DNA of 64,000 nucleotides, from positions 84,402,541 through 84,466,540 of the forward strand of contig CM056376.1 in assembly GCA_029718625.1 (NCBI GenBank), in the 5' to 3' direction. Numbering within the stretch: the stretch's first letter is position 1; every line of letters begins with the position of its first letter. This stretch comes from Synaphobranchus kaupii. Taxonomy: Eukaryota > Chordata > Actinopteri > Anguilliformes > Synaphobranchidae. A program made the translations under genes and the position numbers. The notes below the pieces were generated by a model, which was not told where the DNA came from, ran no database searches, and worked only from the letters and a program-made list of their open reading frames with translations. Shown here in pieces: positions 12,806 to 24,800 of the stretch.

Positions 12806-15800
12806 ATTAAACTATTTCACATTAGGAAAGGAAAGGTTTTCATATTCTCTGAATGGACTCAATACTAGTTGTTTGCATTTCCGTCTGCTTCTGTCTCTGT
12901 GTTATTTACTCCCTCTTTGAATCTAATATTGAACTACATTTTATATATAGCAAGCATGTGGCTTGCAATTATGAATGGAGCATTTGTTTTTACATTTTGG
13001 CTGCAGGGATGTGCAATCAGGAAATTATCAAGTGCCTTGTGTGGGTTTTGCCTTTAATGGTTGTTTTCACTCACTATTTAATTATATTTCTGTCATTAAG
13101 CCTAACCATTAAAATGTATCTTTTTGGAAATGCCAAAAACAGAAAGAAAATTGCAGCATTATTTCTAAATTCCAGACTTTCTTTGCAATTATATAATAAA
13201 AGGCTCTACGGCTCTTTTAAATAAAGCTTAGTTTATGTGTAAAATGTGCTTTGCAGATTTCCAATGCTTGGGGCAAACAGATCACATGGGGGATCACATG
13301 GGTTCTATGGGGGATGAGAGATTTCATGCGATGCTTAATCATAGTCTGTCTATCATTTCTAGGAACCAAAGATTTCCTCAATAAAACCAAATGAAATATC
13401 CTTCTATGGAAAAAACTACGCAAACATCACAGGGAAAAACCTTGATTATGTGACAAAGATACGTATCCGTGGAAACATGGAGGACTGCAATCTGAGGGAG
13501 TGAGTGGCACAGGTTTCATATTTTTTTCATATTTTCTTCGGTGTCCTGAAAAAAGAGAACCTGTATATTTACTTTCATCCTTTAATTGGAAAGCTACATT
13601 TTAGTAGTCATGGCAGTCAGCTTGAGATGTTTTTCCTTAAATTACCTGACCTGTGTGATGTGAAGCTCCAGTCTCTTTGGAGAATTTGATCACCCTATCT
13701 CTCGGTAGTAGCCCCTCATCTGATCAATTCTTTCTGCTGGTTTTGTATTGCTCTGAAAAAAAGGTGAGTGTGCCTAACCCGTGTGTTCTACGCGCAGGGT
13801 TCCATTCCTGAGTCGCTCCAGTGATAGACTGACGTTACACATTCCAGGTGGGAACAAGGGCGTAATGATCATTTGCTTAGAGCTCCCGGACAGGAAGTGT
13901 TATGGGTCTATTGAGATCGCCTATAGATCCATACCATCCTGCACCAGCCTGTCACCGGACACCAGCTGGGCCAGGTGAGACCTATCTCCCCCAGTTCAGA
14001 GGCAGAATGAACTATTGTTAGGGTTCCTGTTTTTATTTTATTCTTAAGCTGCCTGTTAATTACCAAATGATTCAGGCAGTGGTTTGATCTCTCAATATAC
14101 AATATATGAATTCTGTTCAGCCTATTGGTCAGGGACTCCCAAGGTCCAGAGGTAGAAAGCCCTCGGCAGGCTTAGCACGCCCCAGGCCCATATTTGCTTT
14201 CCCTTTAAGACCCTTTCAGTGCCATTTACACTGTAAAAGCAGCTTCCTGCATGCTCCTTTAAAGCTTCCTTCTCTATTGATGGTATTGCAAATCTGTCTT
14301 GCTTTGTGTCTGTGGTAACTCTGACCTTTTTTGCAAGTGCAATTATTAATTCACTTGAAAGACAGCAAAGCCTTTCTCATTATCTTTCATTTATTGCCAT
14401 ATGTAAAAGTGATTGAGTTTTTCTGGGGTCAGAAAGCTGAAGACTAGGGTAAGAGGTTGTGGATTTGGATTAGGTCTAGGTAGCTCAGTATATCTGGTCA
14501 CCTTCTCGCTCTTCAGCACATGATGGCTCTGACGTGTTTCACACTACATTGGGACCAAGACATGACAGGTTCACTTAAGAATAATGCCTGTTCATATAGA
14601 CAGCCAGAAATCAATGTTAAAACCTGTCAAATAAAAGTGCTAAGAAACAGGGCTTTAACAGTTTTGCCTTAATGCTGCCTACAAAAGTGATGTTTATTTT
14701 TTTTGCTGCACATAAGGAAGTAAATAAATGCATTTTAAGTTCCACAATGGCTATTAAGAAGCTAGAAAAGGCTACAAGAGTCCACCTATTCCTGCCTTCC
14801 AGAAAGGAGCCACAAGAGACCTGGACAAACTATATGCAAATTAATTTGGTTTTCACACGTACCCCTGCCTTTCGTGTTATAGCAGAACGTTATAGCACAC
14901 TACTCAGTTGCTCGAGCGAATCCATTTACATCAGCAGCTAAAAAAGTATAAAAAATAAACTTTCTAGGTTCCACTCTTGTGATTGGTTGTTTTTCCTTTT
15001 TGCATTCAACAGTGGGGGAAGAGCAATCAGTGTCTTGGGCACAAACCTGCAGTTTGTGGACTGGATAGAACATACAGACTCCCCACAAATTCTTGGTGTT
15101 CATTTCAACTCGGTGAGTACCTCACATCTCATCACCCCATTACAGGCCACTTCTCCTCCACGTCTCATCGCCCTATTACAGGCCATTGTCTCATCCAGCT
15201 TCATTGTCACCCTTCTCTTTCACAGTACTTGTCAGATTTCTCTAGTTATTTGCATTGTTCAATAGTAACAAAAAATGATCATATCCTTGTGCAGTCGTGT
15301 ACATTTCTACATTATGAATGCGCACATGTACAGCATTTTGGCACTCATGGTGACTCATTTTCAGTGATAAAATGTGAATCTAGTGTGAGATTTACCGTTT
15401 TGTCTGTATTCTCATAGCATTTTCCTAGTTCTCTGTCCATTCAGGGACATTTTTTAAATGGAAATCTCAGCCACTATGGTCTCACTCTTTAGTGTCTCCC
15501 AGGATTGGCTTTAATGCGTCTATCTGACGACACCATTGCAAGTTTCAACAGTGACAATGAATTGACTTCATCATTATTAGCACCATTTGTTGTTATATCT
15601 TTTCAGCATCTCCAGTATTATACTCCTTCTACTAAAACTGGGACGACAAGAAATGCCACCATCATACTGAAGGTCGCAAATGAAACGATTGGATGTGCGA
15701 CCCTCACCTACCACCCAGATCCCCAGTTTATCAGTTTCACTACATCACCATCTGGAGATGACTTACGCATCACTATTATGGTAAAACACTGATTCATTCA

Positions 15801-18800
15801 GTTTAAACATTTATGTTATGTTATGTTATTTATGTTACATTCATTATTATTTTATTTTGCCAGAAGTCTTACCGTCTCTTAATGATGTTCCCCTTTTTAT
15901 CAGTAAGCCATTCTCTCCCTTTTGTTTATTCTCCAGAAAAAAGTGGACAAACTGAATATATCCAGGAAGGAACTGAATATATCTGCGGTGGAGGGTGATG
16001 TAGAATATAAATGTGAGATAGATAAAATTGAAACAAGTATTTTTTCAGGAGTGGATTCCATTGACTGTGAGATAATCAACAAGGCTAATGCCAAGATAGA
16101 GTTAGTGAAGGTAAGTCAGGTTTTCTGAAAGAATTCAAAAACATTGTTTTTCAAATAAATTTTGAACCTGGTCACATTTTTGTTCATTTCCTTTTAAATC
16201 TTTGACTTTGATTTAGCAATGAAATGTTTGTAACACTATATTTATATCCATTATGTCTGTTTCAGATATATTTGGGAAATCATCTCATTGAAATAAAAGG
16301 GCCACATATTTTTTCGTACTTGATTATTTTGATCTTCTGTATCATTCCTGTGATTATTGCCGGTGAGTATTGTGACTATGCAGCAGTGATGTGCTCTCTA
16401 GGAAAAAGATGGATGAACTGCTTTCACAGCTGACTTACATTGCCCACTTTTTGCCCTGACAACTGAAGTATTAAAAGGCCAAATGACAGCCTCTTATCTG
16501 TATGAGCCTATGAGGTTGGGTCTGATATTAACATATACAATTGCTATATCTCTCTAACTGGCCATGCCAAGGCCACATTTAATTTATTATCTTTTTGCTG
16601 TTGCTGTTATCCAGCCTTCACAAAGTGTTCAAATAATTTTGTGTGTGCAATGTGTTTGTATGTCTGTTTATTACATTGATATTTTTAGTTTGAATCTGCT
16701 GTACAAAACAATATGTTACTGTATGAAAAATATTCTGTATGAAAAATATGCTAACTGCATGTATCATTTGTGCTGGTGCTAGGTGTTGTGTGGATTTACC
16801 GGTCGAAACGGAGGAAACTGTCAGAACAAATGAATGAACGTCTAGAGCTGCTGGAGTGTGACATCAGAAAAGAGATTCGACAAGGTCAGTTGTCATGGAA
16901 ATACCGCAACCTGAAATAAAACAATCTGGCGAATGCCTGTGACCCAGGCCTTTACTTTGTGACTTCCATCCACCCGAGAAGTATATTGCCACTGGGCTGG
17001 GACTAGCCTGCAGTCCGGAAACATAATAAAGGGTCTATTGAGGCCCTCTGAATCTCCCCTTCTGCGCATCTAACTGGCCTGGGACCTCTGAAGTGGCAAG
17101 AAGTACATCTGCAGAAAGACTCGGAGCATGTCACAGATTATTATTGTATGTCTTTGATGTAAGAAAAGTGTGCTATGGATATGCAATGGTTTTATTATGG
17201 GCAGGTTTTGCATCTAAAATTCATTTTCATTGAACATTAATCTTCACCATTCGGTGCTGTGGTGTTAATTCAGTTGGTGCTGTGTAGCATTTAACTACTA
17301 GTTATATTGGTGCCCTGTCATTAATATTTGTCAAAAGACGCTTCTGATCTAGAGCCCAGCATTTTAGCCTGAGATACAACTGATGGAACTGTAGTGCACC
17401 AAACAAGTATTGTAGTCATTTTTTATTCCACCCTGAACAGTCAAAGGTCAAACAGTTTGAACAGTAGTGTCTGTTGAGTTATGTAGAGGACACAGTAAGC
17501 GATGGCCGATGGGCTACTTGGTTGCATTTTGAGAACCACTTAAAGTAATAAAATATACCAGTGATAAATCTCCAGTGGGATTGAATGGCAGCCCTCAATG
17601 GCTGTTCTGTATCTTAATAGCTTCACCAAACTTTCTGAGCTACTGAAGAACAACATTTATATTCTACATGTAGAAGGATAATTTGATCATTATTGAGGCC
17701 CAGTGTGGTGAAATCACCTACTTTACTAGACGTTCTGTAACACAAACACTAAGTTATGTTTATTACACTTGTCAAATGAAACTAAAATGAAACTAAGAGT
17801 CTGTAAACACAACATTGATTTTACAATTGCATTTAACATGTTCTTGCTCAAATCTTATCCCAAAGTAACAAATGATGCCTGTCAGCATAGAATTGTTTGT
17901 CAGAGTTGTCATATCCAATACTCAACTATGACTCCTCATTGCTAAGTTCAGGACTTACAAAACTGATATGCAGAAATAAACATTTTTTCTGCAGAATATG
18001 TTTATCCTTTCAGTTTAACTTTTTGTTATGAATAAAACAAATGCGATTCACAGTAATGTATAATCTCCCTCAATTTTCTTTAGGCTTTGTAGATATGCAG
18101 ACACAAAAAATGGATTTGACAGAAAATGTTGGAGCGATCCCTTTCTTAGACTACAAACATTTTGCTTCCAGAATATTCTTCCCTGATGTAAGTAAGAGAA
18201 TTTCAGGTTGAGTGCACCATACATAGGAAACTGAGAGTAGTAATGTGGTATGCATGAAAATGTTTACCTATTTTTTTATTTTCTTCAGGAAACTGCGATG
18301 AGTGGTTTCCTTAAAGACCTGGACCAGGTGAGCTGAGGTCCCAGCCTGACCCTTTGACCTCACTGTGCCTCACCATGAAGCATACAGATGCATTTTTGAT
18401 GAATGACTGTTATCCTTCCTTGCTTATTTCTTGTGTATATTATTAGTTTTGACAGTCTTTCAGTTGATCAATTTACCTGGATCTAGAAACAAAGCCTGCA
18501 TTATTAAATTTAAAAAACCTGTTAATTTCAAGCTGCTGGTATTAAGATAGTGTTTATACCCTGTCTTTCTGTAAGGACTCAGAGAGGTCACAGACAGACA
18601 GGAGCTGTGAGGCTCTGTCTGGTCTAATCCGGAAACCGCTCTTCCTCACCTCCTTTGTCCATGCCCTGGAGGAGCAGAAAAACTTCAGCATAAAGGATAA
18701 GTGAGTCATCAATCAGGGTAATTTATATTAGGGTGTTGATTAATGGATGTGTTGTAAATTAGATTAGATTATACTAAATTGTCTGTTTTACAGAAATCAG

Positions 18801-21800
18801 TTTTTTGTTACAAAGCTCCTATCCCTCAGCATAAATGACACACAATAGTACAGGCAATACAAATAATAAAATGGTTGCAGTAAAGATGATGGACAAATTG
18901 CCTATGTTACACCATATGCCACCCACCACTTAAAGGCCTGCTCAGGTGTAGAATAGGAGTCAGTGTGAAGAGGTTTCAGATCAGAGGTGCTTTCATTAGC
19001 TTCAACATTTCAAATGTGGCATAAGAGGTCAGGTGGTTTTGTCTGTCAGCCGTGGTGCATGGGGCGGTTGATTGAGGTCTTACCCACCAGAGGCCACATG
19101 TATAAACAGTGCTGAGCAGAAAAATGCCCTCAGAAAGCTGCGTAAGCGAGTTGTGATATGGCGACACCGTGACCAAAAGGCAAAGGGAGAAAATGCAAAA
19201 CTTTGCGAAAGCTGATTTCTGACTTTCTCCCTGAGAATTCTTTTATGCATTAAGGGGGTAAGGGGGTAGAGTAACTGGTGTTCACTCTAATGTGAGGTGC
19301 AAAGGGTGGAGTAAGCAGATTTGTTTCCCTCAGGTGCCGTGTGGCCTCCTTGCTGACCCTGGCCCTGCACAGTGACCTCCCCTACCTCACTGAGGTGATG
19401 GAGCTCCTCCTGAGGGCCCTCATGGACCAGTCCAGCAACACGCAACCCAAACTCATGCTGCGGCGCACAGAGTCCATCGTGGAGAAGCTGCTGACCAACT
19501 GGATGTCAATTTGCCTTTACGGCTTCCTGCGGGTCGGTCTCTCTATGCACTCCAGTTACATTTAACCAAGGTTTCTTAATTGCGCTGACAAGTATGAGCG
19601 TCGTGAACAAAGTGCGCATAGCAAGTTCTGTCAGGAAGCTCTTGCTGCAGCCGACCATCGGTCGGCTAGCAACCGCGCTTCTCAGACTCAGCCAATCACA
19701 TGCACACACCTCTAATGGAGCACCCTTTTAAAAACCAAGAATCAGACCTCCCAGTGCTGCTCACTGCTGTGCTGCCCTTGGTTTGCTTCACTGTTTGTTA
19801 AAAGATTTGTGATCACCCTCCACCACCGCAGCTTCCAACTGTTGTTTGGATCTGATTTTAGTACGGTAATCTCCTGTTTAACAGGGAGACGCCCGTGCTG
19901 TAGAGTAGTACCTAAAGCAGATACATTTAGTGCCAAACCGAAATAATTGTACAGCACATTAATTAAAACATGTAATTTTAATACGTGAGTTGGCCTGACA
20001 GAAATGTTTTTAAATGGTAATGTGGTTGTTAATTTTCTATTTTAGTCTAGATATGAGACCAGTATCTCAAACTCAACAGGCCTGTCTTATTAGCAGTGGC
20101 TCTTACATGCTGTCTTCCACATCAGTTCCCTCACCCTTGCCATCTGCCATTGATCTAGGACCTAATTTTTATATTCACTTTGGAATTCATCCTAAATGTG
20201 AGCGTATGAAACTTGGTCTAGTCGTTTCCTAAAATGTTCCTACAAACGATTTATAAAATGTCCATGCACAAATAAATGTTCCTATGCAGGACCCGTTTAT
20301 AAATCAGAAATCATCCTAAAATCGTGCGCAGTGAATCAACCCAGTGAACGCCCTCACTTATTCTTATTTGTTCCGTTTTTTTGCTATCCCTCGATATAAA
20401 ATTGATGTATAGCCATTTTACATCTTTTTTTTCAGCTTGCTAATAGTTTACAGCAATGTTAATGTAATACTTTCAGTATTGCTTAGCCTAATATTTGTTA
20501 CAATTATTTTATTTCAATTGAGTTGTCATTGACAGATTGACAGCCATCAATACAAGCCTTCTGTTGCTCGTGTGCTTGTTCATAAAGGTTTGCATACTTT
20601 AAACACTTTAAACAATGTTATCAGCTAGTGCTGCAATCATAGGCATAGGTTTCACTTTGGGGGAGATACTGCTGGACCATGTAGTATCGAGTAGTCAAAC
20701 GTAGTCTCACAAGCATAAGCTACTAGCTAGTCTTGGGACCAATTCATATGAAAATATTAGGGTGACATGTCTTCATGTCTTCCCCAAACCTGCGCTTATG
20801 GCTGCAGTAGCCTAGTTAACTGCCCACAATATTGCGTCTCACAGTGCTTATAACAAAATTAATTTGACGTGTGCGTGGTCTAATAGCCAAGGGATTGGCA
20901 AAATATTCTCACGTCTGAAAAAAAAAAAGTGTTGGGCCTGCAGTACAGCTGCATAGCCACGAGGAAAAGTTTGTACGCACATTTTCATGTCAGTTGCAAG
21001 TTTTATAAATCTCAATTTGTGCGTCGATTTTCAGGTAAGATGTAATACGAACGTGTGCATACGAACGTTTTATAAATGAGGCCCCTCAAGTATTGTTTGT
21101 GCTTGTTTTTTTCCCCAGGAGTCTGTGGGGCAGCACCTGTTCCTGTTAGTGTCTGCCCTGAATCAGCAAATGTCCAAGGGCCCAGTGGACTCTGTGACGG
21201 AGAAGGCTCTGTACACGCTGAATGAGGACAGGCTACTGTGGCAGGCACAGGACTTCAGCTCCCTGGTATGCGAACCAATGCCTATTTCTTGTTCCTTTTC
21301 TTCTTTTGCTGCTTCCTGGTACACAGACCACACACACACTTCTTTTCACTCTCTGGTGGGTCATGTACAATTTTTGTCCAGCTAGCACTAATTTTCTTTT
21401 CCTTGGTAGTAAGTTGATTGACTCTTTATATTCTGCACATTTAATCACAAGTTGCAGGTAGACTAATCATGAATCATTTTGTCAATCTGAAAGAGAAAAG
21501 GCAAGAGATTCTCACAGCCGCTAACTCTACTGGCTTGGATCTTACACCTGAATCTGCCAGAGAGTGTTAGCTGTTCCAAGGGTCAGGACAGGACAGGGCA
21601 GCGCTAATGCTAGGTCTTAACAATACCATGACCATAGATGAACAGCCCGCAAAGAAAAAACCACACCCAGGTGGTGAAGTAAGTGGTGCAGGTTTATGAG
21701 CAATCATATTCAAAAATGCAATAGAAAATGTGTGTGTTGTTTACATGTACAAAAACAATGGCCTCTGGTTTGGTGATATTGGAGATAAAAGGACAGCTAT

Positions 21801-24800
21801 TGGTATTTCAGAAGAAACAGGAAATATGACAATTAGTACTCTGATAACAAACAGGAAAGATTACAGTTATTACTTGAACAATAACAATGGAATTCCAAAC
21901 TCAACAAGAGGGTGCATGGATTGTTGGGCCGTTCCATAACTGACTGGGTCCAGCAGAACACTGGTGGTAGATTTTGTATTGATTTTGCTTTGGGGGGTTG
22001 CTACGGCGACTCACCTTGCTAACTATGGAGGACTATTCAACCCAAAATTAAAATGAAAATGAAAACGAAAATGAAAATGAAAACGAAAATGAAAATGGAA
22101 AATGAAAATGGAGGATTATTCAGCCCAAAATTAAAATTAAAATCTTTTTCATTTTCGTTTTCATTTTCGTTTTCATTTTCGTTTTCATTATCATTTTCGT
22201 TTTCATTTTCATTTTCATTATCGTTTTCATTATCGTTTTCATTTTCATTTTCATTTTCGAGCTGTACTATATGTAAATGAGGGGGTATGGTCCTCCTATC
22301 AATCAAAGCAAGCAGGGTGGGCCTCATACAGGTTTAGTGTAGTAGCACTTAATGAACACTAGGGGGAGCATAGCATAGGGATGGGTAACAGTCTATGCTT
22401 GATACTATGCTCTCAGGGCACTCGTAAGTTTTAATGGATGAAATGATGAAGAATCTGAGCAGTGTTATAAAGTATTCTTGTTTTATGAAATAAACTAAGC
22501 TAGCTAGCCAGCGCTATGCTGTGTAGGCTATAGGTCAAACCTGCGAGGTGGAAAATCCAGGTTCAGAAAGTGAAAGTCCTCCCCAATCATTTGTTCCAAT
22601 AACCTGGATTTGCTAATTGTCTCAATTCTTCAGCCAAGAGGTAGGAGCTAACTAGGCTCATTAGTGAAATCGTGAGTTCATGGGTGGAAGAAACACGGCA
22701 GGACTTTTACTTTCTGACCCCTGGAATTTCCACCTCTGCAAACCTGGTAGTAGCCTACGATAGGCTACATTGTGGCAGGTTAAACGTTGGATTGGATGGT
22801 TGTGTTGTAGCTACTGCTGGAAATAAATTAAATCCTCTCTTAAAATAAATGAAAAGACCGCAAATGAGTCACTGGATCGTTTAAACTTTTAACCTGGCTC
22901 CGGTACTTTAGGCGAACATTAAGGCATTGCTTCAAAAAGTCTATCGACAGCCAGATTCTATTCTGTTATGCAAAATGAGAAATGTCAATGTAGGCTATTT
23001 GAAAGTGAGTCGGCTTCGTCATACAAAAAATCCAGGGTTAAATCTTAAATTGAGCTTGCTAGCTGTTTATTATTATCCTAAAATAGCTCTCATAAGTGTT
23101 TATGTTACCCATCTATCGTTAATTGTGTTTACTGTAGGCTATTACACACTTTATGTGTGTGCCATGAGTCACTGGACCGTTTATTTTAACCTGGCTCCGA
23201 TAGATCTAGCTAGCCTACTTCAAACGAACATTAAAGCATAGCTTCTAAAAGCTAGATAGATTCATGACGGTCTTCAAAAAATATGGTCGCAAATATGAAT
23301 GAAAGTGCGTTTTTGCGTTGTGAAAGAAAAAATATTGCTGAAGACAGCTGGAAATGGAACGCACAAAATGGTGCTATGACGTTTTATTCTATCCGATTGT
23401 TTTAATACACATCGGAGCTAGAATCCTGAAAAATAAACGAGAATGTCTAAACTTGGAACCTGCCAAGTGTGTCGTTGTTTTTTCCCTGAGGGAATTTCAC
23501 GAAGCAGAGGTGTAGCCTAGCTACTAAACGAGATTAAGGGGTTAGACAGCTCATTTAAATTTCCACCCTGGATTTTCTGTATATCACAAAGCCGACTCAC
23601 TTTCAAATACATTAATGTCTCGATAGACTTTTAGAAGCTATGCCTTAATGTTCGTTTGAAGTAGGCTAGCTAGATCTATCGGAGCCAGGTTAAAATAAAC
23701 GGTCCAGTGACTCATGGCACACACATGACGTGTGTAATACAGTAAACACAATTAACGATAGATGGGTAACATAAACACTTATGAGAGCTATTTTAGGATA
23801 ATAATAAACAGCTAGCAAGCTCAATTTAAGATTTAACCCTGGATTTTTTGTATGACGAAGCCGACTCACTTTCAAATAGCCTACATTGACATTTCTCATT
23901 TTGCATAACAGAATAGAATCTGGCTGTCGATAGACTTTTTGAAGCAATGCCTTAATGTTCGCTTAAAGTAGGGTAGTTTGGGGTAAAACGCCCCCCTTAA
24001 GAAAGATGTCTATTTTATGATCAATTAAAATAGATTTTGATATTAATTCAATATGTACATGTTGGCCATGCTTAAGCCAATGCACTTATAGGAGTACTAA
24101 GTTGGAACAGTAGATACATTTGATGTTATAGTACAAAAAATAAAATTGTGTAAAGGGGGCCTATTGCCCCACTCTCTGGGCAAAAGGCCCCCCTCCATGG
24201 GGCAAAATGCCCCCCATGGGGCATATTGCCCCAAATGAAGTTTAATTCCACATTCAGGTGTAAAAATAATTTTATTTGTGTTATATTGGCCATTTAAAGT
24301 AGTTCAGTCTTAAAAGCTGTATTTTATTGATATTAATATCCTCACCATGATGCTGTTTTGATACAGCCCACCATCACCTTATCTGTAGATTTTGTCAATT
24401 TTACTTTTTTCTCATAAATCATGTGCAAACTTATCTTTAATTATGTAATGTTTGAATACTTAGTCTCTAGAATCAGGAGGCAAAAAGTCAAGTTTTTTAC
24501 ATTTATTATGAATGAATAATTCATTGAAAGTAGCACTTTGAAATTCATTGAAATTAACATTGTAATGTGTGATAGAAATAAATAAATAAATAAAATAAAT
24601 AAAGTGTAATTGAAATAGATAAATTAATATTATTATTATTATTATTATTATTATTGATTACTATAATAGATTACTAAAATAGATATAATAATAATAACAA
24701 ACATTGAACAGAGCATAACATTGAGTGCAATCACTAAAACAGTGCAAGTAGTTTTTGTACAGTAGTTAAGTAGTTTCAGTCACACAGTTCACAAATGAAA

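Noticed and set aside
22037..22327. Glu/Asn-rich open frame on the minus strand (and its mirror at 26270-26476)
   Set aside because: It is the translation of the GAAAAT hexamer tract in the foldback arms; both strands are open for the same reason.
22927..23241. 104-residue frame, repeated inverted at 23690-23947
   Set aside because: Present on both strands only because the element is a palindrome; no family signature, start context or splice partner.
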